Assembly: GCA_027563935.2 (NCBI GenBank)
Contig: CM050449.1
Location: 9,762,001-9,826,000 of the forward strand
Length of the DNA: 64,000 bases
Reading direction: 5' to 3'
Source: Costus lasius
Lineage: Eukaryota; Streptophyta; Magnoliopsida; Zingiberales; Costaceae
The notes beneath the pieces are model-generated. The model was given only the letters and a program-made list of their open reading frames with translations. It had not been told where the DNA came from and searched no databases. Shown here in pieces: positions 1-10,314 of the stretch. Numbering within the stretch: position 1 is the first letter of the stretch; every line of letters begins with the position of its first letter. The translations under genes were made by a program, and so were the position numbers.

Positions 1-868
1 AGTGAACGACGTGATAAAGGGAGACGAGAGGTAAGGGAGGAGTTTTGTAGCTTGATTGACGAAGGAATAAAAGCTTTCTTCTCCATCTTCCCCGTGCTTC
101 TTCTCCGACGTGGTTCCGTATCTTCCGGCGAGATCCCGGTTACGGTGATCTCCCCTGATTCCGGCTCTGGTTCGGCGACGCGCTCGTTGGCAGGCGGCTA
201 CCGGGCGACGTCGGGGCGGTTCGAGCAGGGCGCAGGCGGCGCGACGCTCGTTCCCAGTAGATCCAGCAAGGCTCGGAGTGCGGCGGCGCTCGGAGGCGGA
301 CGACGCAGCGGCGTCGTGCGCGAAAGAGACGAAGGCGCGAGGTTGAAGACGACGCAGGCGGCTGACGCAAGCAGGCGTCAGCGAGAAAAGTCAAAATCGG
401 CGGCGGAAATCGAAATCGAATTCGATTTCGCAGCTGACGCAATCTGACGTCACTCAGGGAACGATTTCGCGGCGACGGAATTAATCGTCGGCTGACGTCA
501 GCGTGACGTCAGCAAGGGCAATTCGGCGGACGAGTTCAAACAGTGAAATTTGATAATTTCGGTGTTAATTTTGACTTCGGTCAAAATTAGAAAAGAGTTA
601 TTTTGATTTAGGGTTTTGATTTTAATCGGTTCCTTCCGGATTTCTCAAATTAGGGTTAGGGTTTTCTCGAGAGACTTGTAATTTGGGAAGAAAAATTGAG
701 CGGGAACTAGGGTTTTGAATTTGGGGACGAAATTCGGTCCGGAAACCCTAGCGCAGTTACGTTCCGGTGTTCCGCCGGACGGCTCCGAGACAACGGATAA
801 GCGTTGTTTTTAGGCCGATCCGACCGGGGCGTGACAACAGGTATCAGAGCTTAAACTGATCCAACAGC

Positions 869-2434
869 ATGGTGAATCAAGGAGATCGCATTGCCCGGAT
901 CGAGCAAGTGCTCGGTTTGACTGGGAATAGCAGAGATGCGGTGGTTCCTCAGGTGGAGGACCTCCATCGTACAATAGAAGAGCAAAGGTTGCAGATTCTT
1001 GCCCTGCAACAAACTTTGGCTGGGATGGCTGAAGCCCAGCAAAACTTTGAAGGGATGGCGGCGCTACAGCAGCAGGTGGCCACCTTGACAGCACAAACTC
1101 AGCAGGTGACCGCGTTGTAAGGACAAGTAGCGACCTTGACGACACAGCAACAGCAGATATTGGCTGATCTGGCGGTGACACGCATGGCATTGGCACAGGC
1201 ACAAGGGGGTGGCCCTACAGCAGCCAGGACGGAGTATGGGGCTCCCAACGGCAACGGGAAGGTTCGCACCCCAGAGCCCGCAATGTTCAAAGGGGCCAGA
1301 TCTGCAAAAGTGTTGGGTAACTTTCTTTGGGACATGCAACAATATTTTGAAGCTAACCATGTCACAGATCAGGAGAAAGTGAGAGTGTGCACAACATATC
1401 TCTCAGATGATGCAAAGCTCTGGTGGAGAACCAAAGTTGATTCTACATCAGAGGCGGCTAGTTGGACTTGGGAGGTGTTCCGAGAGGAACTGCGGCAGCA
1501 GTTCCTTCCCGGAAACTCGGTAGACCAAGCGCGAGAGGCGGTGGATCGGCTCAAGCATACAGGGACGATCCAGGAGTATGTCAGGGCGTTCTCCGCGCTG
1601 ATGTTGGAGCTACCTGAGATGGCAGAGGGAGATAGGAGGTACTTCTTCCTCCGGAATCTCCAACCCTGGGCGGCAACGGAGGTACGAAGACATGCGCCAC
1701 AGGACTGGAGGACGGCTGCTGCTATAGCCGAGTCCTTGGTGGACCAGAGGACTTCAGGGACGACCTTCCAGAGAGCACAAAGGTCGCCCCCGAAGCGACC
1801 ATCTCCACCCAGACCCAGAGCGCCAGAGAGAGAGCGGCTCTCTCCCCGACGAAACGGAGGACAACCAGCATGGCAGGGGAACACTCGACCTGCAGAACGA
1901 GGGCAAGGTCAACTGAGACCAATTGCCTGCTTTTTGTGCAAAGGACCGCACCGGATACGCGACTGTCCGGATCAACAGAGGGTGAACGCGATTGCAGCGA
2001 TTGTGCATCGCGAGCTTGCTGAGAAACCGGCAGAGGTGCATGACGAGGAACCAGTAGAGGCCCGCATAGGAGTTGTGCGCATTGCCTCAGTGGTCGCAGG
2101 AGGATCATCATCGACTCCCGCAGAAGCAGAACCGAAAGACACAGTCGGCCAAAGCAACGTCGAGCAAAAGACGAACCCTCCAGAGGAGAAGAAGTCATAT
2201 AAGCAGATAGTGGAGGAAAAGCCTTCACCGAAGTCTTGGGAAGAGCTAGAAGCGGAAGAAAACGCAAAGGTGCGAACCATGAGAAGCTCCAACGCAAGAG
2301 GGAACAGACATGGAAAGAGTGCTACGAGAAGAACTGCGCCGAGCAGGAGCGGTGGCTCGCCAGCCTGCGTTGAGCGGGCTACTCGCGCCGGACATCGAGG
2401 GCGATGTCCAAATTGGGCCGGGGAGAATTGTTAG
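869..2434 (+). pseudogene. Retrotransposon gag of element 1, interrupted by a premature stop
   Basis: The reading frame opens at 869 and matches the intact gag of the second element at 21003-22532 (minus). A TAA at 1118-1120 interrupts it where the sister copy continues; GGACAAGTA follows in the same frame, so a single CAA-to-TAA change is the simplest cause. After the stop the frame stays open from 1136 to 2434. It contains the Retrotrans_gag-type region (LWWRTKVDS, the tract around FREELRQQFLPGNS, and YFFLRNLQPW) and a zinc knuckle CFLCKGPHRIRDC. That knuckle is CX2CX3HX4C, one residue shorter than the commonest CX2CX4HX4C form. The C-terminal tail differs from the sister copy, and another frame gives a more Gag-like tail near 2284-2380, so a second frameshift around 2270 is possible. 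The frame ends a few bases inside the 3' LTR. Confidence 0.85.
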
Positions 2435-3846
2435 GCCCTGGGCTCCCCGGTTCAGCCCAGAGGGGGTGGGCCCTGACCCAAGCCCAAATCCAACCCACGG
2501 TGCAAAAGTTTAGATGGAGAAAAACCTCGGTCAACCTTCAATGTTGACCCGAGGCTCGGCGTTCGCACGCGACGAAGCGGTCGACGCGTACAGACGCACG
2601 CAGCACGGAGGATTTCACGGATCTTCGGACGCGGCATCTTCCGCGCGACTCTCGGAGCCAGGCGACGGCGGCTTCGCCGAAAGAAGCGAAGGAAAGAAGG
2701 AGTGGGCGCCAGCGTGGCGGCTCGAGCGTGGAAAGCTACGTCGTCACGCCCACGCGAAGGACGCGGACGCGAGAAGCTCGGACGCGAGAAGCTCGGACGC
2801 GTGCGGAGCAGAGCAGCGTAGACATCGGGCTGAAGACACGGACGTGCGAAGGTTTTGAAGGCGTCGAAGCGAACGGCGGCTCGTGGGGATAAAAAGAGGA
2901 GGAGGAGTCTTGAGCGAGGGGCGTCGGCACCGTGAGCGAACGAAAGGAACCACCGAGCGGCGAGCGTTGAGAGGAAACAGAGAGCGAGCGACGCGAGCGT
3001 GAGCAGAGAGAGTGAACGATGTGATAAAGGGAGACGAGAGGTAAGGGAGGAGTTTTGTAGCTTGATTGACGAAGGAATAAAAGCTTTCTTCTCCATCTTC
3101 CCCGTGCTTCTTCTCCGACGTGGTTCCGTATCTTCCGGCGAGATCCCGGTTACGGTGATCTCCCCTGATTCCGGCTTTGGTTCGGCGACGCGCTCGTTGG
3201 CAGGCGGCTACCGGGCGACGTCGGGGCGGTTCGAGCAGGGCGCAGGCGGCGCGACGCTCGTTCCCAGTAGATCCAGCAAGGCTCGGAGTGCGGCGGCGCT
3301 CGGAGGCGGACGACGCAGCGGCGTCGTGCGCGAAAGAGACGAAGGCGCGAGGTTGAAGACGACGCAGGCGGCTGACGCAAGCAGGCGTCAGCGAGAAAAG
3401 TCAAAATCGGCGGCGGAAATCGAAATCGAATTCGATTTCGCGGCTGACGCAATCTGACGTCACTCAGGGAACGATTTCGCGGCGACGGAATTAATCGTCG
3501 GCTGACGTCGGCGTGACGTCAGCAAGGGCGATTCGGCGGACGAGTTTAAACAGTGAAATTTGATCATTTCGGTGTTAATTTTGACTTCGGTCAAAATTAG
3601 AAAAGAGGTATTTTGATTTAGGGTTTTGATTTTAATCGGTTCCTTCCGGATTTCTCAAATTAGGGTTAGGGTTTTCTCGAGAGACTTGTAATTTGGGAAG
3701 AAAAATTGAGCGGGAACTAGGGTTTTGAATTTGGGGACGAAATTCGGTCCGGAAACCCTAGCGCAGTTACGTTCCGGTGTTCCGCCGGACGGCTCCGAGA
3801 CAACGGATAAGCGTTGTTTTTAGGCCGATCCGACCGGGGCGTGACA
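2429..3846 (+). repeat. 3' LTR of element 1
   Basis: This 1418-bp LTR starts TGTTAGGCCC and ends GGGGCGTGACA. It has a TATA-like GATAAAAAGA at 2889-2898 and a polyadenylation signal AATAAA at 3076-3081, which puts U3 before about 2900 and R between them. The long U5 carries clustered TGACG motifs (about 3370-3525), then several telobox-type AGGGTTT/GGGTTAGGG motifs (3615-3760). GC content is much higher than in the flanks up to about 3540. Confidence 0.88.
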
Positions 3847-4250
3847 CTTAGTGTAGTGAATTTGTACCGAAGATTTATTTAAGGCTGTTATCAGCCCCTC
3901 TATCCAACCTGCTGAGGAAAGCTTCCCAATGGGTATGGGGAAGTGAACAACAGGCCCTGGTGGAGCTGAAGGCCAAGATTTCTTCTGGTCCAATATCATA
4001 ATTGCCCAATTTTTCACTGTCATTTAAGGTCCATACAGGTGCCTCAGAAGTTGCTATTGGGATGTTTTGGATGTTTTAGTCCAGCAGGGTGTAGAGGCGT
4101 TATCGCCTACCAATGAAGCCACACAAGGCTTCAGCTCATCTAGCTAGAAGAGGCTTGCATTGGTTGCTAGACGTCCCATTTTTCTAGCACAAGAGCTAGG
4201 AAGGAAACCTTACGGACGAACACAGCTCAACCCAGGTCAGGGACCTAGTC
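3847..4250 (+). pseudogene. Decayed Ty3/gypsy pol fragment (RT connection / RNase H start)
   Basis: Broken reading frames after the element 1 LTR spell fragments typical of Ty3/gypsy polyproteins: NLYRRFI, then APLSNLLRKASQWVWG, QQALVELKAKISSGP, LPNFSLSFKVHTGASEVAIG. The usual family consensus here is YYRRFI, PLT.LLKK, QKAFEELK, P.L..PDFS.PF.V.TDAS..AIG. Stops and frameshifts break every frame. Element 1 apparently inserted into this older element, right after the YRRFI-type motif region began. The family call rests on motif order, not on an alignment. Confidence 0.6.
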
Positions 4251-7200
4251 GGTGGCTCAAATAAGGAGAGTGGATAGTTGCGTACAAGCCAAGGAGGAAG
4301 ACACTCAATGCACAAGGGAAGCTACCAGGAACCTTAGCATAGGGTGGAAGATGCAGACGGTAACAATGGCAGCAGAAGACTCGCCAGGAAGACAACTCTC
4401 GCCTCTAATGCCTTACCCAGAAATCTCCTCACGCAAAATCAGCTTCTCCCACGCGCACACATAGATATATATTCTTAATTGAAAGTTTGTAATCAAACAT
4501 CTAAATCATAATAATTGTTATGAAAGTAGAATTTAAATGATGGAATATTAATGTATGAGTCGATAACATTAAGATATCAAAATGATAAAAGTATGAGAGA
4601 CTAGCTATCAATGGAGTTGGAGACTTAGAGTAGTGATAGGTATAAGACTAAGGAGCAAGTGGCTCAAGAGCAGAGAAGCTTTCACTAGGATGAGGAGTAG
4701 AGATAGACACACCTGGAGCTTGAATAGGGTAGGCGTTGTGGCAGGTGTAGTAGCAAATTAGAAAACACAACCACAATAGGGAGTGATAGTGATCGAACAT
4801 CTACAAATTACAGTAGGAACTCTCCTATTATTTAAAATTTTTCATTTGATCAAGGAGCTAAGTAAATAAATTATAATAAGAGCTCTACAAAGACATATAT
4901 AATAGTCAAATAGTGGGAAAGGTGATAAGCCAAGTAGTGCACATAACAATCTTTCATAGGAGCCATCAAATTCTGTAACTGATTAATTAAAGGTTATTGT
5001 TGTTTCATTAAAATTGAGTTAAAAGTTGTTCAATTGGTGCAGAAAAGGATGATGATTATAGCTCATTGTCTTAATACCCAAACAATTATGTCAAAGTAAT
5101 ACTATATTTTTTTCTGGTACCCACTTTGTTTTGACCTATCCCATCAATCTTACAAAGACCATATTTTCTCTTTTAATGTAGTTTATATTAGGCCTATCCC
5201 ACCTGGACTCATCCATAGTCGTCTCGATCCTCCTATATGAATGGGATTATATTTAAAAGTTTATATAACCTACAAAACCCTCTATTTGAAATTATATATG
5301 TTAAATAGTATTATAAACTTTGTTGGGTCAACATTACTATAATCCTTTTTCTCTTATATGGGTCAGATGAAAACAACTCAATTTTGGTTAGTTTATGGTC
5401 ATTCTCTGCTTTGCTTTGCTCAAATATCATAATATCAAAAGAGATTTCACATTTCCTCTTTTATAGTTACCATACAGTTCTTAATACATGTGAAACTTAA
5501 ATTTATAAAATTATCTCAATTCCTAGCATAGAATTTTCCTATTGCATATAATCTCGAAGGAACATTCAACTGCTTTGCCTTTTTTGATATTATTTGAGAG
5601 TGCAAAAAGTAATTTAAAATTGTATTAAATTTAATTCAATAGTAAAACAATAATGGAATTGAGGTAGGCTAAAATTAATATCCACCATTGCCTTTGGTGA
5701 AAAGTCAAGAGTGGACTAGCTCAATGTAGTATTGCCCGTCAATAGAAGGAATGCAATATAAACTTTTCTCTAGTAACTTACATTATTGTCTAAGAATCGT
5801 GATTAGGTGATCACTCATGTACAACAAAATAATCTCTTTTTTTTTTCATTGAAAGCTAACTGATAATCATATTCTACATAAAAATTGTAAAATGACCCTA
5901 TCACACCACATGATTCCACTTAATAAGAAGGAACCTTGGGAGTGAGCATGAACAAGAGCGGAGATGATTAGAGATGATTTTGAGCACGAGTAGACGTTAC
6001 CACTAGTACACGTTATTTGTTTCTGTTCAAATTGGACTAAATCCAAACTGAAAAAATTACCTCACTCTTCTCTCTAATTTCTATTTACTCCTACCCTTCC
6101 AAGGAAAAGAAGAAAAGATTGTTCCTTTAGTTTTGCCTTTTTCGAAACACAATGTATGGACGGAGTCCAAACTGAAAGGGCACCTCTTTTTTTCCATCTA
6201 ATTTTCTATTGATTCCTCCTACCCATCCAAGGAAATGAAGAAAAAGATTCTTCCTTCCTTTTTAGGTTTTTTGGTACACAAAGTAAGAGCTTGGACAGAA
6301 TCTTAGGAACCATATTTAGTAAAGAGATTTATCTGAAATTTTGGATAAAGTGCAACTTAAACTCTAGAGTCATAAAAACATCCACACTTTGTGTCTTATT
6401 ATCCCATCTATTTTCTAGCTCAGTAAAGGAATAAGGAAGAATCGTGAGAAAGCCTTCGTTATGATTGTCTGATCATTAGTTGGACAGAATCTTAGGAACC
6501 ACATTTAGTAAAGAGATCTATCTTCATGTTCTGGTTCCAATACTCGGCTTGTGTGGTTACTATACTGTCTAGATTGGTTAGCAAACTATATTTGGTATGT
6601 TCCAATATTACCCTCTTCTAGCTCAAGAAATCCTAATTGATTTTTTTCCAAACATTTTTAGGCCGCTTGATGGTTGATTTCAATCTTCCAAATCTTGATA
6701 TCCAGATGCAACTTTTTCAACATTTTGGGTACAGTTATAGCAGTGCACTTAGATGAAGGTTCCCTATTCTGGCTCCACTTTACCATCTTTAAAGATTCGG
6801 CAGTCCAACTATGCTTTCAATTATGTTTTTTTTCCTATGTGCATGAGAGTTACATGCATAACACTAAAGAGCAGCATTATCGGAGGTGTAGACCAGAGCC
6901 ACGACCTGCATAATGATGAAGGTTGGGAATTTCTTTCAATGAACATTAGACCAGTTCAAGTTTCCACTCAGAACAGTGATAATTGTTCCTACTTAGCCAA
7001 TAAGATCACCATCTAAGAGGGCAATAATGGTGGCTTTCGTTCCTGCAATAACCCCAACCCTTGAAATGCTTTAATATGATTACGCTGTTTGATCTTCTCA
7101 ACTTTGCATTCATGTCTGCATAAACAAATGCATCAGTGCGATACATGATGCCAAGCAGAATTTTTTTTTTAGCCAAACGACAAACCAATACATTTCAAAA

Positions 7201-8243
7201 GAGAAAAGCGATGTTGGGATTGTGTGATAAGACGTTTGGTTGGAGATGTCAAAGCTTAGAGAAATTTATTATTTTCATTTTCAGGCTTATCATTTTATTA
7301 CTATATAATTTCAGTAGAGCATTCATGAATACCTCCTGTTCCGATCCACCTTTGATCCATGTATCATACGCTAGTTTTGAATCATCCATTGGTTAGCATC
7401 AACGTGTTTGCTCTTTTCCTCTCCCCTTCTAGTATTTGATTGCGGAGGCTGTGGTCAGCAGAACTCCTCTCAGCCAATTTTATTTTATGCCTGAAGGACC
7501 AATCAAAAAATCTTGTAAAAGAACCTTTATAGGTTCAACCAGAGTTTGGGTTATCTTATGTAGTTTGATCGATCAAACAAATTTTTTTTTTTTTAAAAAA
7601 AATATATATCTTTTGCATTTAGATTGAGTGGCTCATTCAGAATTTAAGTGCTCATATGAAGGCCTTTCCAAAACCTTTTGTCCGCACATTTCAAGGGAAG
7701 ATCACAGCTTACAACACCTTGCCCAGGGAGAAGTCTTGAAACAAAGCTTAGCTACTTACTAGGTCCCAAATACTCTACTTTTTTCCTACAGATGAAGGGA
7801 AAGTTGAAGAGTTTACTCTCACAAAAGAACTGAAGGGTGAACCACTTGCATGATGACGAATGTATCGATGGCATGCCCAATATTGCACAGAGGTATAACT
7901 GCGCTGTTATGCAAACCGTCCTATTGAAATAATACAGCCATCAGATTATTTTCTTTGTACTCAGTTCGAGTTTTTTTCATTTCAATGTGCTCGCAGGGAA
8001 GGTAATTCTATGAAGTGGCACTACAATAGATCGCAGGGATAACGAGACTTGCACAGATTGACTAACGAGAAAATAAGATGAGCCAGCCCTTAATGCAAAT
8101 CCATGTCTGTTACAAAAGTATCAAAACCTCAATAAACTGTCTATATACAATCATTCACCGTCTGCTTCCGTTAGCCACATTCAAGCCAGCCCTTAATGCA
8201 AATTCATGTCTGTTACGAGGTGCATTAGTTGCGTCTTTTTATC
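4251..8243. other. Intergenic, no gene recognised
   Basis: AT-rich sequence without a reading frame I can assign. It contains diverged direct repeats: a block beginning CCAAACTGAAA at about 6043 and again at 6168, and a 47-bp block beginning TGGACAGAATCTTAGGAACC at about 6293 and again at 6481. Close to the ZIP gene, a 34-bp block starting AGCCAGCCCTTAATGCAAAT occurs at 8083 and 8185; it probably lies in or just past the ZIP 3' UTR. Short open stretches around 6670-7400 look gene-like in places but match nothing I know. Confidence 0.5.
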
Positions 8244-9707
8244 TCAAGCCCAAATTGCGAGAGTCGACATTGACCCGGCGCCGACGATAAGAGCGATGAA
8301 GGAGGCCACCTGAAGCCTAACGCTGCTGTTCATCCTCCGGCTGAGGAAGTCAGCAGCTATCAGGTCAACCAAGGCCATGTATATCAGAATTCCCGCCGAC
8401 ACCGAGTCCAGCAGCCCCTCCACCACCAGCGCTCTTGGGCTGTTCGCGTTAAAAGACGATGCGATGGCCGCTCCAGCAGTGATCCCCGCCGGGGTGGTGA
8501 TGGCGAAGAAGCTGGCCATGACAGCGGCCGCTAGGCGACTGAACTGCGCCTGCAATCACCCAACCCAATTGTTACCACCCGAATGCCGGATCACAGAATG
8601 GCAAATTTCAAAGTAAAAGTGAATTGCCCACCTCAGCGATGCATCCACCCAGTGCAAAGCCTTCAAAGAACTGGTGGAAGGAAAGGGCGGCGATTAGTGG
8701 CCTTATGGTGCAAGGGCTCTGCGACACGCCCAAAGAGAGGCCAATAATCACAGAATGGGAGATGATTCCAAGCTCCAGTATCTAGAACACATTACAGATG
8801 CAATAAAATAAATAAATTTGCTAGTTTTGTCTCAGTTTAGTAAATTTGTTTCGAGCTGGCTTTAATATTTTGTTTTCGTTTTTTTCCGTTTAGTTCAATG
8901 TCAGCATTATGAAGGAAGAACCACAGTGAATTCAGCAATTGAAATCCAAAGGCTAAATTGAGGATAAAATGAAAACGTATTAAATTGATAAAGCTTGAAA
9001 TTTTGAAGAATTTCAGAGGAGAAGATTAAAACATATAATGGGTAGATAACCTGTGATACGACAACATGTCTCACGTGCGAGGACACTTCTCCCTCTTCGT
9101 GGCCATGGCCGTGGGCCGCTGCATGCGCGTGCATTTCTACGATGTGCATAGGATCCTTCTCGCTGCTACTTGCCCCGGCTTCCGGCGTAGCAGAGAGGAC
9201 AACCGTGATTCCCGACTCGTCTTCCTCCTGCGACGTGGCTGCCACTGCCGCAGCGGTAGCCTTGACATTCGCTGCTTCATCCCGGTGCTTACGCTCGTAG
9301 AACTGGGTGGCGACGAAGTCCAGCACCAGCGTCCCCAGCGCCGCCGCCATCGCTACGAACCCCGGGAAGGGGAAGCGCCGCCAAGGCAAGGCGGGAAGGC
9401 AGGTGCTGGTGAGCGCCGACTGCGCGTCGTGTAGCATGTGCACGAATCCTGTCGCGAGGATAACGCCGGCGGCGAACGCCTTGGCGCAGACAAACACGAC
9501 GCCGTCGGTCCGCAGCAGCCGCCGCTTCCGCCCCGCCAGAGGGAGGGCGACGCCAATCACTCCTGCCGTCAGAATCGCGACGATTGCAGCCAGCTTCAAC
9601 CGCAGCGCCTCAGCATCATCCCTACACTCATCCACCTTCTCCCTTCCGCAGCTCACAGTTGACATTGACGCCGATACCGTTCCTTCGACCGCCATCACAA
9701 ACAACAA
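8244..9707 (-). CDS. ZIP-family zinc/iron transporter
   Basis: Likely moves Zn2+ or Fe2+ into the cytosol across the plasma membrane or an organelle membrane, as the ZIP family does. Three exons, all phase 0: 9051-9707, 8632-8781, 8244-8549, giving 370 residues, normal for plant ZIPs. Transmembrane segments 1-3 lie in residues 35-135. A variable cytosolic loop contains a His-rich metal-binding stretch ([19 protein letters not shown], residues 187-205). The family signature follows: [10 protein letters not shown] (228-237, TM4) and [12 protein letters not shown] (254-265, TM5), with the metal-coordinating His and Glu in place. Exon 3 supplies TM6-8 ([31 protein letters not shown]). Introns have GT-AG ends. 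The start is the first ATG of the frame (9707); a second ATG four codons later is equally possible. A leader intron with donor near 9925 and acceptor near 9834 is plausible, and short upstream ORFs would then precede the start. Substrate (Zn or Fe) cannot be told from sequence. Confidence 0.93.
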
Positions 9708-10261
9708 GCAACTTTAATTCCATGATCGAAACTTTAGCAAAGAAATCGATGGAAAAAGTGACTGTTACCGGAGAAAGCGTGAAATTGGTTCCAGAATCGA
9801 TCGAAGAATAACCATGGCTCGAGACTCTGCAAATAACAAACATATCAAATTACGTGAAAAAGAAGATATCACTAGTACAGAAGTACTCCATCCCGAGGTT
9901 GAATTCGAAGAAGAAGAGTACCTACCTCGATGATCGACATGGTCTTGGATCTCGCTACTTGCTTATTTCTAAGGCTTGATTGTCGATCGGAGCGTTATTG
10001 GTAATGAAACAGAGAGATCAGAGTTGTCGTAATTTGCAAGCGGATGTCGTCATCCCAAAGGAATCGAAAAGCGCTGAGACGGGCGTCAGGCGCTGGCCCG
10101 CGCGCATAGTGATCCAGGCGTTGATGAGGTTGAATTGGACGGCTCAGATGAAAAGCTAATTACCGTAACGGCGCCCTACCGGTGACCGCTTGATTCGAGT
10201 TGCGTGGGCCGCACCCGCCTCACTCGGCCGCCATGGAGAGGCATCTGTCCGTTGGATTTGC

Positions 10262-10267
10262 CACGTG
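10262..10267. promoter_or_regulatory. G-box CACGTG
   Basis: Palindromic CACGTG within GCCACGTGGTGG, a core for plant bZIP and bHLH factors. It lies about 555 bp upstream of the ZIP start codon and 38 bp from the zinc-deficiency-type motif. Being palindromic it has no strand. Function is inferred from position only. Confidence 0.4.
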
Positions 10268-10304
10268 GTGGCTCAGGAGGTCGTAGGATGTTGATGAGAT
10301 AAAG

Positions 10305-10314
10305 ATGTCGACAC
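10305..10314. promoter_or_regulatory. Zinc-deficiency response element (ZDRE) type site
   Basis: ATGTCGACAC is an exact match to the RTGTCGACAY consensus bound by F-group bZIP factors (bZIP19/bZIP23 in Arabidopsis), which switch on ZIP genes when zinc is short. It lies about 600 bp upstream of the ATG of the divergently read ZIP transporter, a usual distance for these sites. The motif is near-palindromic and matches on both strands. Sequence and position are seen; activity is inferred. Confidence 0.7.

Larger units (their letters stand above)
1..3846 (+). mobile_element. Gag-only LTR retrotransposon, element 1 (5' LTR truncated by window edge)
   Basis: Bases 1-836 repeat 3011-3846 without gaps and with about eight mismatches by eye, so they are the 3' part of a 5' LTR and the matching part of the complete 3' LTR (2429-3846). 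The 5' LTR ends in TGACA and is followed a few bases later by GGTATCAGAGC (840-850), the usual primer-binding site complementary to initiator-Met tRNA. The internal region (837-2428) encodes only a Gag-like protein. It ends in a purine-rich tract (GGGCCGGGGAGAA) directly before TGTTAGG of the 3' LTR. No protease, reverse transcriptase, RNase H or integrase can be found, so the element is non-autonomous and fits the TR-GAG class. The right flank begins CTTAG; the left target duplication is outside the window. Confidence 0.9.

Noticed and set aside
650..670. TTAGGGTTAGGG-like words read as interstitial telomere sequence
   Set aside because: Each occurrence is only about two units and falls at the same place in every LTR copy. 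It is a family motif (telobox), not a telomeric tract.
6670..7400. Overlapping short frames that might be exons of a gene
   Set aside because: No family motif, no consistent splice chain and no frame longer than about 90 codons.
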